A DNA stretch of 17,667 nucleotides from Desulfamplus sp. (lineage in GTDB: Bacteria; Desulfobacterota; Desulfobacteria; Desulfobacterales; Desulfobacteraceae): NCBI GenBank assembly GCA_015233755.1, contig JADFXA010000017.1, positions 1 through 17,667 of the forward strand. Reading direction: 5' to 3'. A program made the translations under genes and the position numbers. Shown piece by piece: positions 1 to 6,962 of this stretch (positions within the stretch are counted from its first letter, which is position 1; every line of letters begins with the position of its first letter). The notes under the pieces are model-generated. The model had not been told where the DNA came from, did no database searches, and saw only the letters and a list, made by a program, of their open reading frames with translations.

Positions 1-633
1 CGCAACTGGTTGTTGTTGAGGAGTAGCAAGCTCCATCTCGTCATCAAGTGAGAAATCAAGATCCAGTTCAAGACCACTATCTGTATCTACAGGTTGGGGA
101 GCTGGTTTAGGTTTAGGTGGTGGTGGAATGGGTTGTTGCTGAGGAGTAGCAAGTTCCATATCGTCATCGAGTGAGAAGTCAAGATCAAGTTCATCTTTAT
201 TTTTATAAGAGTCCTTACCGTCATTTTCTATTTTTAAGTTAGATTCTGCTTGCTTATCTACAAAAATATCATTTTCAAGTTTTAGCTCCTCGTCAATCTT
301 AAGATCATAATCATCAATTTTTAATTCACTTTCAAGCTGTAAATTATTATCAATCTTAAGGTCTCCCCCATCAATTGTTAATTCGTTTTCAAGTTTCAAA
401 TCACTATCAATAGTAAGTGCATTATTATCTTTTTGAATAATATCTTCAGATTTAGGAGAAATAGTTATGGGTTTTGATGACAATTTCTCTTCAACCTCTA
501 TAAGAGCGTTGTCAGGAGGATACGCTTTGAATATGTGTTTGCACATACTACAGCGAACTTTAGAACCATCTTTTTTAAGAACTGATTCATCAAGGTTGAA
601 TTTTGTTGAGCATTTTTCACAGGTGATAATCAT
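1..633 (-). CDS. MJ0042-type zinc-ribbon protein with acidic repeat tail (partial, 3' end outside window)
   Basis: The reading frame is open from an ATG at 633 to the left edge (211 codons, no stop). The first ~37 residues form a zinc ribbon of the MJ0042 / zinc_ribbon_4-5 type: two CxxC knuckles (CEKC at residues 5-8, CSMC near 28-31) around a short beta hairpin. The remainder is acidic and repetitive: about four imperfect 'DLKI/DLKL-(D/E)-N' units (nt ~270-430), then two copies of an LDLDFSLDD[DE]MELAT module joined by a proline/lysine linker. AGAGGA sits about 6 nt upstream of the ATG. Family members often have this ribbon followed by a disordered region and a C-terminal membrane segment or DUF3426, which would lie outside the window. 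Its function is unknown. It lies 118 bp downstream of hpt on the same strand and may share that transcript. I see no clear promoter or terminator in 634-751. Confidence 0.85.
   Translation of the reverse strand, partial: MIITCEKCSTKFNLDESVLKKDGSKVRCSMCKHIFKAYPPDNALIEVEEKLSSKPITISPKSEDIIQKDNNALTIDSDLKLENELTIDGGDLKIDNNLQLESELKIDDYDLKIDEELKLENDIFVDKQAESNLKIENDGKDSYKNKDELDLDFSLDDDMELATPQQQPIPPPPKPKPAPQPVDTDSGLELDLDFSLDDEMELATPQQQPVA
8..193. repeat. Two direct copies of a 63-bp coding repeat, 123 bp apart
   Basis: Positions 8-70 and 131-193 match at 57 of 63 bases by my hand alignment. The period of 123 bp is exactly 41 codons, so the duplication keeps frame and gives two near-identical acidic modules (LDLDFSLDD[DE]MELATPQQQ) in the zinc-ribbon protein. 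The array may continue beyond the left edge. Confidence 0.85.
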
Positions 634-751
634 AAGTTTCCTCTTGTCATCTTATGTTCAGCCATAAGCCAATTTTTATTTAGAAGATAAATTCTAAGTG
701 AAAGCTGAATGCCAATTTAACGTTGATACCACAAATGAGATGGAGTAGATG

Positions 752-1267
752 TTATAATTTTAAGTCGAAAATTGCGGGAAGGTTTCTATATTTTTCATTA
801 TAATCAAGACCATAACCCACAATAAACCCTTTTTCAATATCAAAACATGAATAATGAACATCAATTGGTAATTCACGACGTTCATTCTTATTAATCAATG
901 CACATATTTTTACTGAGGCGGGTTTCAGAGTTTGAAAATATCTCATTAAAGCAGTAAGAGTTGTTCCCGTATCTACAATATCTTCAACAATCAAAATATC
1001 TTTACCTTCAAGTTGTATATCTGGCAGCTTGGTAAATTTAATACTTCCAGTAGTTTCCGTACCGCTATAGCTTGAAGTTCCAACAAGGTCAATTTCATGT
1101 TCAATTGTAATTTCTCTTGTAAGATCAGATAGAAAAATAATTGAACCTTTCAAGATACCAACAAGAACAAGCTTCTTGTTTTTGTAATCTCTTGAGATAA
1201 GTTCAGCAGCATATTTAATCTTTATCTGTATCTCCTCTGCGGAGATCATAGGAATCAATTTTGTCAT
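752..1267 (-). CDS. hpt: Hypoxanthine phosphoribosyltransferase
   Basis: This cytosolic purine-salvage enzyme joins hypoxanthine (often also guanine) to PRPP, giving IMP or GMP. At 171 aa it has the normal family length. The PRPP-binding signature ILIVEDIVDTGTTL spans residues 91-104, with the Glu-Asp pair at 95-96 and the presumed catalytic Asp at 99. The flexible active-site loop is at 65-70 (SSYSGT), and the C-terminal base- and metal-binding segment GYGLDYNEKYRNLP lies at 151-164. The ATG at 1267 has a CAGGA about 11-13 nt upstream, inside the last codons of the DnaJ-like gene, which ends only 7 bp away. The two genes are therefore almost certainly one operon, with hpt second and translationally close-coupled. 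No odd residues were seen. Confidence 0.95.
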   Translation of the reverse strand: MTKLIPMISAEEIQIKIKYAAELISRDYKNKKLVLVGILKGSIIFLSDLTREITIEHEIDLVGTSSYSGTETTGSIKFTKLPDIQLEGKDILIVEDIVDTGTTLTALMRYFQTLKPASVKICALINKNERRELPIDVHYSCFDIEKGFIVGYGLDYNEKYRNLPAIFDLKL

Positions 1268-1274
1268 AATTTAT

Positions 1275-2276
1275 TTATAATCCTGTTTCTGCCAGTTTTT
1301 CAACAAGTTTTTTCTGTTTGTTATCAAGTTCTTTGGGAATATTTACATGAATCACAACAAATAGATCTCCGTATCCATCAGTGTTCATTTGTGGAATACC
1401 TTGTTGTGCTAATCTAAGTTTTGCTTTATGTTTTGTTCCCGGTGGAATATTTATTGTCATCTCTTTTCCAGAAGGAGTTGAAATATCAACTTTAGTGCCA
1501 AGTAGTGCTTCTGTAAGTTTGATCTCCTTAATAGTTGAAATATCATTGCCTTCTATATCAAATTGAGGGTGTGGTAAAGGCTTTGATTTTATAAAAAGAT
1601 TACCTCGTGGTCCACCATAAGGGCTTGGTTCTCCTTTTCCTTGCACTCTAATCTTTTTACCAGTAGTCATACCTTTTGGTATCTTTACAGTTATTGTCTC
1701 GCTATTACCTCCTTGATTTATAGTTACAGTTTTTTGACAACCATTAATTATCTCATCAAGTGTAAGAGCTATCTCATATTCAATATCATTACCTTTTGTA
1801 TTATTGTTGATGTGATGGTTGCCTCCACAGCTTCCGCCCATTCCTCCCATTGTCTGTTCAAATGGATTTCTGCCCATATTACCTGAGAAATTAGAACCAG
1901 AAAAGCCGCCTTTTGAAAACCCGCTGCCTGTAAAACCACCACTTGTAAAAGTGCGCCCAAAACCTGCTCCACCAAAATTTTGACCAAAGCCAAATTCTCG
2001 AAGGATATCACTTATGTCAAAGTTTCTGAAAATATCTTCTTTAGAGTATCGCTGTTGAAAACCAGCAGAGCCATAAGTATCATATTGTTGGCGTTTCTCT
2101 TTATCGCTTAATACAGCATAAGCTTCGCTTATCTCTTTGAATTTTTCCTCTGCATTCTTGTCATCGTTTTTGTCAGGATGATATTTAATTGCAAGTTTAT
2201 GATATGCCTTTTTTATCTCTTGAGGAGTTGCACTCTTATTTACTCCTAAAATTTTGTAATAATCTGTCTCAGCCAT
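1275..2276 (-). CDS. Type II J-domain co-chaperone (DnaJ/CbpA-like, no zinc finger)
   Basis: This is a co-chaperone that stimulates DnaK ATPase and delivers clients. The J domain occupies about residues 4-70 with the essential HPD motif (HPDKND). A Gly/Phe-rich linker follows (~95-150, with tandem GGF/GSGF units), then the two C-terminal beta-sandwich substrate-binding domains (~165-320). The CxxCxGxG zinc-finger repeats of classical DnaJ are absent, so this is a DnaJB/CbpA-type protein and the organism probably has a separate dnaJ. Start choice: the open frame begins at 2282 (MKMAETDYY), but AGAGG lies only 2 nt from that ATG and 8 nt from the third-codon ATG at 2276. Family proteins also begin close to the 'DYYKILGV' block, so I place the start at 2276. 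It is the first gene of the operon with hpt. Confidence 0.92.
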   Translation of the reverse strand: MAETDYYKILGVNKSATPQEIKKAYHKLAIKYHPDKNDDKNAEEKFKEISEAYAVLSDKEKRQQYDTYGSAGFQQRYSKEDIFRNFDISDILREFGFGQNFGGAGFGRTFTSGGFTGSGFSKGGFSGSNFSGNMGRNPFEQTMGGMGGSCGGNHHINNNTKGNDIEYEIALTLDEIINGCQKTVTINQGGNSETITVKIPKGMTTGKKIRVQGKGEPSPYGGPRGNLFIKSKPLPHPQFDIEGNDISTIKEIKLTEALLGTKVDISTPSGKEMTINIPPGTKHKAKLRLAQQGIPQMNTDGYGDLFVVIHVNIPKELDNKQKKLVEKLAETGL

Positions 2277-2367
2277 TTTCATTACCTCTTATATATAAAA
2301 TATTTAATTATGAAGTCAAAGTATTGCAATTATTGGGTTTTGATCTATGCCGATCATTTTATAAAAC

Positions 2368-2396
2368 TAAAATAAATTTAATTTAATCTGTGTCAA
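2368..2396 (-). promoter_or_regulatory. Predicted sigma70 promoter for the dnaJ-like/hpt operon
   Basis: On the minus strand TTGACA (2396-2391) is a perfect -35 box. A TATTTT lies 16 bp away and an ATTTTA 17 bp away, inside an AT-rich 215-bp gap. The predicted transcript start is ~85 nt upstream of the gene. A small dyad (AACTTT-CA-AAAGTT, 2405-2418) lies just upstream. The 13-mer AAATCTTGACACA around the -35 box recurs exactly in the EF-G promoter. The rest of 2283-2497 shows no gene or strong terminator. Confidence 0.55.
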
Positions 2397-2497
2397 GATT
2401 TATTAACTTTCAAAAGTTATCAAATTTTAAGTTAGCTAAAAAAATAAATTCTATCTGTTTTATAAAATAGTTTTTTCTAAATATAAATTTATGAAAT

Positions 2498-4456
2498 TCA
2501 AACATTTTGACTTCTCTTTAAGGCTGTAATGGCAATCATAATTACTGATAATGCAGCAGGGGTCATTCCATCAATTCTTGATGCTTGCCCCAGTGAATCA
2601 GGTTTTACAGCAATCAGCTTCTCTTTAAGCTCATTGGAGAGACCATGAATTGTACTATAGTCAATATTTTCAGGTATCTTGATTCGCTCCATATCTTTAA
2701 ATTTTTTAATCTCAATTTGCTGGCGCGAGATATAACCTTCATATTTTATCTCAATTTCGACTTGAGTTTTGACTCTGTTATCCAACTCTTCCTTTGATGG
2801 AGAGAGCTTCTCCACAATGGAGTAATCAAGCTCTGCTCTTTTTAGCAGCTGATCTAATTTGACACCATTCGTTATAGGTGGTGTAGAAGCAGACTCAAGA
2901 AACTTATTGACGCTATCAAGAGGCTTAACAATAAACGATTTTATGCGATTTATCTCATCTTTAGTAGCTGTCTCAATCTCTTTTGTCCTTGTAAATGTCT
3001 CATAATCAACAAGACCAAGCTCATAAGATTTTTCAAAGAGTCTTAAATCAGCGTTATCTTCTCTTAAGATGAGCCTATATTCAGCTCTTGAAGTGAACAT
3101 TCTGTATGGTTCTTGCGTGCCTTTAGTAACCAAATCGTCAACCATAACCCCAATGTACGCTTCTGATCTGTCAAGTATAAATGGCTTACGCTTTTGAATT
3201 GCACATGCAGCATTTATTCCAGCCCAAATTCCTTGTGCAGCCGCCTCTTCATAGCCTGATGTTCCGTTTATCTGTCCAGCAAGAAAGAGTCCTTTAATTC
3301 TTTTTGTTTCAAGGGTTGGATAAAGCTGCTGAGGGTCTAAATAGTCATATTCAATTGCATAGGCAGGACGGATTATTTCAGCATTTTCAAGCCCTTTAAC
3401 CATACGGACTAAATCAACCTGTATATCCCAAGGCAGGCTATTTCCAAGTCCACTTGCATATATCTCAAGAGTTTTAATTCCCTCATGCTCTAATATTATC
3501 TGGTGGCTCTCTCTCTCTGGAAATTTCACGATCTTATCTTCAAATGATGGGCAATACCTTGCGGATCGACCATGAATATAACCGCCATAAAGAGCTGAAT
3601 ATTTAAGATTTTTTCGTACAAACTCATGTAATGCCTGATTTGTATGACCAATGTAACTTGGTAGCATTTTATTGGGAGGAGATAGACGATTAGATAAAGT
3701 TGATGAAGAAATTCCACCTATTTGACTATCTGTTTTACTATCTATGGTAATGCTATTGTTAGTTGAAAAGGAGAAAGGGGTGAAAGATGGATCAGATTCT
3801 TGAGGTGTAAAATATGAAAAATCTATAGAATCTCTGTGAATTCTTGGCGGAGTTCCAGTTTTCATTCTTCCAAGTGTAAAGCCATGCTTTTCAAGTGATT
3901 TTGCCAAAGCAATTGAAGAGAACTCACCAGCTCTGCCAGCATCAAAAGATTTATCACCAATATGCACAAGACCTTTTAAAAATGTGCCTGTAGCGAGTAT
4001 TACAGAGTTAGTCTCAAAAAACATACCTGTTCTTTCGACTATACCTTTTACTGTTCCATTTTCCACAACTATATCTTCAACCATAGATTGTTTTACATCA
4101 AGATTTTTAGCCTCTTCTAAGGCAAGTTTCATAACTTGATGGTATAGTTGTTTATCGTTTTGGGTTCTTGTTGCCTGAACTGCAGGACCTTTGCGGGTGT
4201 TAAGTGTGTGATACTGTATTGCAGATAGATCAGATGCTTTTGCCATCATGCCGCCAAGTGCATCAATCTCTTTCACAAGCTGACCTTTTGCTGTTCCGCC
4301 AATTGATGGGCTGCAAGGCATAGCAGCAATTTTATCAAGGTCAATGGTCATAATAAGGACTGAACAGCCCATTCTTGAGGCAGCAAGGGCAGCTTCGCAC
4401 CCTGCATGACCTGCTCCAATAACAATGATATCATATTTTTTTTTGTAGAATTTCAT
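2498..4456 (-). CDS. mnmG: tRNA uridine-5-carboxymethylaminomethyl modification enzyme MnmG (GidA)
   Basis: This FAD- and NADH-dependent enzyme acts with MnmE to install the cmnm5/nm5 group on wobble U34 of a set of tRNAs. The N-terminal FAD Rossmann motif GAGHAG is at residues 14-19, and the conserved MPCSPSIGGTAKG block at 46-58. A GRAGEFSS signature is at ~174-181, RYCPSFEDK near 300-308 carries a conserved Cys (C302), and the second GidA signature (AGQINGTSGYEEAAAQG) is near 390-406. The C-terminal helical domain that binds MnmE and tRNA is present. The 652 aa are a little longer than the usual ~620-640, owing to an Asn/Ser-rich insert at about 232-258. An in-frame TAA lies 9 nt upstream of the ATG and the next Met comes after the FAD motif, so the start at 4456 is fixed. 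No Shine-Dalgarno sequence is present (see the promoter). Confidence 0.97.
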   Translation of the reverse strand: MKFYKKKYDIIVIGAGHAGCEAALAASRMGCSVLIMTIDLDKIAAMPCSPSIGGTAKGQLVKEIDALGGMMAKASDLSAIQYHTLNTRKGPAVQATRTQNDKQLYHQVMKLALEEAKNLDVKQSMVEDIVVENGTVKGIVERTGMFFETNSVILATGTFLKGLVHIGDKSFDAGRAGEFSSIALAKSLEKHGFTLGRMKTGTPPRIHRDSIDFSYFTPQESDPSFTPFSFSTNNSITIDSKTDSQIGGISSSTLSNRLSPPNKMLPSYIGHTNQALHEFVRKNLKYSALYGGYIHGRSARYCPSFEDKIVKFPERESHQIILEHEGIKTLEIYASGLGNSLPWDIQVDLVRMVKGLENAEIIRPAYAIEYDYLDPQQLYPTLETKRIKGLFLAGQINGTSGYEEAAAQGIWAGINAACAIQKRKPFILDRSEAYIGVMVDDLVTKGTQEPYRMFTSRAEYRLILREDNADLRLFEKSYELGLVDYETFTRTKEIETATKDEINRIKSFIVKPLDSVNKFLESASTPPITNGVKLDQLLKRAELDYSIVEKLSPSKEELDNRVKTQVEIEIKYEGYISRQQIEIKKFKDMERIKIPENIDYSTIHGLSNELKEKLIAVKPDSLGQASRIDGMTPAALSVIMIAITALKRSQNV

Positions 4457-4464
4457 GGGTGTTT

Positions 4465-4493
4465 ACTATATATCTGCTTTACATTTTGGTCAA
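4465..4493 (-). promoter_or_regulatory. Predicted mnmG promoter, implying a leaderless transcript
   Basis: On the minus strand TTGACC (4493-4488), a 17-bp spacer and TATAGT (4470-4465) match the sigma70 consensus at 5/6 and 5/6. The -10 box ends only 8 nt before the mnmG ATG (4456), so transcription should begin at, or within about 4 nt of, the start codon. Confidence 0.65.
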
Positions 4494-4501
4494 GCGGAGG
4501 T

Positions 4502-4530
4502 TTGACAAATGGCTATTTTCAGTTAATTTA
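4502..4530 (+). promoter_or_regulatory. Possible promoter for the radical SAM gene
   Basis: TTGACA at 4502-4507 is a perfect -35 box on the plus strand, placed back to back with the mnmG -35 box 8 bp away. The matching -10 region (around 4525-4530, AT-rich) fits the consensus poorly. A better -10-like GATAAT at 4540-4545 lacks a -35 at the right distance. The call is therefore weak. Confidence 0.3.
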
Positions 4531-4600
4531 AAAAATTTAGATAATAGTATTTGGCAGTAAGGCTGCCTGGTAATGACCTCAAAATAGAAGATTATGATCA

Positions 4601-5536
4601 ATGACAGACAAAATTAGAAGATATTTAGATTACAACTCATATTTAAAAGCACTTTATGGAGAGCGAGTTCAAAAAATAGTTATTGATGCCGGACTTAACT
4701 GCCCAAATCGTGATGGCTCTATCTCAACAGGTGGGTGTATCTACTGTAATAGCAAAGGGTCGGGGTCGGGACTTTGGAGTAAAGGATTATCAATAACAGA
4801 GCAGATTGAACTTGGTCGCAATGCTATGGCAAGGCGTTACAATGCTAAAAAATTTCTTGTCTATTTTCAATCCTATACAAATACATATACAACTTGTGAA
4901 CGCATGAAAAACATGTATGACGAAGCTCTTGGAGTAGATGGAGTTGTTGGAATGGCAATTGGAACACGACCAGATTGTGTTGATAGAGAGAAAGTTGAGC
5001 TTATTGCCTCATACTCTGACAAATATTTGGTGTGGTTAGAGTATGGGCTGCAATCTATTCACGATAAAACATTGACTCTTATTAATCGAGGACATGATTT
5101 TTCTTGCTGTGTTGATGCAATTAACCTTGTTAATGAAACAAATACAAGATTTAACTCCAAAATCAATATGTGTGTTCATATTATTTTAGGTCTTCCTGGG
5201 GAGACAAAGGATATGATGGTTGAGACCGCACGAACAATAGGAAATCTTGGTGTCCATGGGGTTAAGATTCATCTACTTTATGTGGTAAAAGGGACACTGC
5301 TTGAAAAGATGTGGATAGATGGGGATTATACTTGTATGACTCAAAATGAATATGTTGAAACTGTTTGCGATTTTATTGAGCATCTTCCTAAAAACATGGT
5401 GGTTCAAAGAATTACAGGCGACCCTCACCCTGATGAACTTGTAGCACCAGATTGGTCACTTGATAAGCATACAACATTTAACATGATACAGAAAACTCTT
5501 GAAAAGAGAGACTCATGGCAAGGGAAACTTTTTTGA
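4601..5536 (+). CDS. Radical SAM protein, YhcC / TIGR01212 family
   Basis: At 311 aa this has the usual family length. The three Cys that should hold the SAM-binding [4Fe-4S] cluster are C34, C46 and C49, in the family's own CPNRDG...GGCIYC pattern (C-x11-C-x2-C) rather than the general CxxxCxxC. The family-typical stretches 'MAIGTRPDCV', 'WLEYGLQSIHD' and 'HIILGLPGET' follow, and 'ITGDPHPDELVAPDWS' lies near the C-terminus, so the gene looks intact. The biochemical role of the family is not established; annotations range from Elp3-like to unknown, and I assign no substrate. Ribosome binding is weak (AGAAG about 11 nt upstream). It diverges from mnmG, and its last 24 bp overlap the 3' end of apbE on the other strand. 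Confidence 0.93.
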   Translation: MTDKIRRYLDYNSYLKALYGERVQKIVIDAGLNCPNRDGSISTGGCIYCNSKGSGSGLWSKGLSITEQIELGRNAMARRYNAKKFLVYFQSYTNTYTTCERMKNMYDEALGVDGVVGMAIGTRPDCVDREKVELIASYSDKYLVWLEYGLQSIHDKTLTLINRGHDFSCCVDAINLVNETNTRFNSKINMCVHIILGLPGETKDMMVETARTIGNLGVHGVKIHLLYVVKGTLLEKMWIDGDYTCMTQNEYVETVCDFIEHLPKNMVVQRITGDPHPDELVAPDWSLDKHTTFNMIQKTLEKRDSWQGKLF

Positions 5537-6880
5537 TCTATAATCTTTAAACTTTATATTTTTACCTCGATTAACATTGGTATTCTTGTCATTATTCTTA
5601 CCTAAAGTAAGAATCTTCTCTCTCTGAGCATTGTTATTTTCATCAAAACTTTTTTCTTGCACAATAATAAGACACTCCACATTTTCAAGAGTGTTGACAA
5701 GCTCAATCCCTTTTTCATGTCCCATGACCATAAGTGCAGTGGCAAGTCCATCTGCAAATGTGCAGTTATCAGCAATCACAGACACACTTACAACTCCATT
5801 ATCAACAGGATACCCTGTAGTTGGGTTGATAATATGGGAGTATGTTTTCCCATTAATTATTCTAAAATTCCTGTAATCTCCGCTTGTTGCAAGAGCTTTG
5901 TTTTTAAGCGGTAAAGCATGATAAACCTGATTAATTTCTGATTGTTCTTTGTCTAAATCATATTTGGTTGATTTATATGGGTTTTCCCCTTTTATTGGGT
6001 TGCTGATTCCAACTATCCAAGGGTTCCCCTCTTTTTTTTCTCCAGAAGCAAAAATTTCTCCACCAATTTCAACTAAAAAATTGGAATACCCCTGACTTTT
6101 AAGAAATTGTGCAACTGCATCAACTCCAAAACCTTTGGCAATAGAGCCAAGATCAAGGTTAACGGCATTATTTTTTTTTTCAAGAGTTCCAAATATCTTA
6201 TCTCCACTTTTAACTGTCTCACCACTAATAATAATCTGGTTAAATCCAATATTTTGAAGATATGCTTTTATAGTTTTAGAAGATGGTTCTGTAGAATTGG
6301 GGGGTAAGTTATAGTTAGTTCTTTCTTGTTTAAGTGCAAATTGTTGATCTTTTGTGCCAAATCCCCAAAGATCAACAAGAGGTTTCACAGTACCGTCCCA
6401 AGCACCTTTGGTCATGGTGTAAAGTTTTTGTGCTGTTATCATCACGCCATGAAATTCAGGAGATATTTTTATACTCTCTCCCTTATAACTTCTATTGAAT
6501 ATAGAAATTTCGCTATCTTTTATATAAACAGACATGCTCTGATTGACCTGTTTGAGCTTCTCCTTAATCAAGTCATGTAGCATTGAGGAAGTTATTTTGT
6601 TGTTGTTCTTATCGTTATTACCAGAAGCTTTATCAATTTGCATTACAACTTTAATATGGTAGGTAGTTCCCATTGTGTTGCCAGTAAATAGCTCAATTTC
6701 GTTATCGTCTTTAAAACTTTCTTTAATTTTGGTATTATCATTACCACCAAAGTTAGATGAGTCCTGGTTAGCATAAAGATAATTTTGCTTATAAATAAAA
6801 AAATTAAATATAGCAGCCAATAAAAATAGAATGACTAAGATTGAAATTAGTTTGATTTTAGTCGATATATTTTCTTTCAT
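5513..6880 (-). CDS. apbE: ApbE-family FAD:protein FMN transferase, membrane-anchored
   Basis: ApbE uses FAD to attach FMN covalently to Thr/Ser of exported flavoproteins, for example NqrB/NqrC and RnfG/RnfD. One N-terminal hydrophobic segment (residues ~10-29) has no lipobox Cys, suggesting an uncleaved anchor or ordinary signal peptide rather than the usual lipoprotein form. The catalytic domain starts near GTTYHIKV (71-78). AKGFGVDAV at 248-256, LVEIGGEI at 269-276, SHIINPTTGYPV at 348-359 and the metal/flavin block ADNCTFADGLATAL at 370-383 are all present. The protein is 455 aa, longer than the common 310-360, because of Asn/Lys-rich stretches (~82-97, ~180-202, ~298-320) and a basic tail (~410-455). 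It is the last gene after aroE and the kinase gene but is separated by a hairpin. Its 3' end overlaps the convergent radical SAM gene by 24 bp. Its target flavoprotein is not in the window. Confidence 0.92.
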   Translation of the reverse strand: MKENISTKIKLISILVILFLLAAIFNFFIYKQNYLYANQDSSNFGGNDNTKIKESFKDDNEIELFTGNTMGTTYHIKVVMQIDKASGNNDKNNNKITSSMLHDLIKEKLKQVNQSMSVYIKDSEISIFNRSYKGESIKISPEFHGVMITAQKLYTMTKGAWDGTVKPLVDLWGFGTKDQQFALKQERTNYNLPPNSTEPSSKTIKAYLQNIGFNQIIISGETVKSGDKIFGTLEKKNNAVNLDLGSIAKGFGVDAVAQFLKSQGYSNFLVEIGGEIFASGEKKEGNPWIVGISNPIKGENPYKSTKYDLDKEQSEINQVYHALPLKNKALATSGDYRNFRIINGKTYSHIINPTTGYPVDNGVVSVSVIADNCTFADGLATALMVMGHEKGIELVNTLENVECLIIVQEKSFDENNNAQREKILTLGKNNDKNTNVNRGKNIKFKDYRSKKFPLP

Positions 6881-6915
6881 ATTTGGCTCACTTAAAGTTA
6901 TAAGACTTTTTAGGA

Positions 6916-6956
6916 TTTAGGATTTGACAAACTTCTAAAAGTTGCCAAATCCTAAA
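6916..6956. terminator. Hairpin between the kinase gene and apbE (terminator or processing element)
   Basis: TTTAGGATTTG (6916-6926) pairs exactly with CAAATCCTAAA (6946-6956), an 11-bp outer stem. An inner AACTT/AAGTT stem closes a 4-nt loop at 6935-6938, with a small internal bulge. It begins 7 nt after the kinase stop codon on the minus strand. Neither side has a good T-run, so it could be a weak terminator, an mRNA-stabilising stem or a binding site. The unit TTTAGGATT also occurs as a partial tandem repeat just to the left (ttaggatttaggattt). Confidence 0.5.
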
Positions 6957-6962
6957 CTTCTG

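Noticed and set aside
467..667. Plus-strand open frame of 66 codons opposite the zinc-ribbon gene
   Set aside because: It is antisense to the clear CxxC-CxxC coding frame, has no Shine-Dalgarno sequence and no recognisable domain.
1769..2011. Minus-strand 80-codon frame in the Gly/Phe-rich part of the DnaJ-like gene
   Set aside because: It is an alternate frame of a repetitive Gly/Phe stretch; such repeats keep several frames open without coding.
4457..4600. Riboswitch or small RNA in the mnmG / radical SAM divergent gap
   Set aside because: At 144 bp, occupied by opposed promoter boxes, it shows no conserved riboswitch core or strong hairpin.
6505..6660. Asn/Lys-rich tracts in apbE as evidence of a frameshift or pseudogene
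   Set aside because: The frame is continuous and every ApbE motif is present after the tracts, so they are in-frame inserts.
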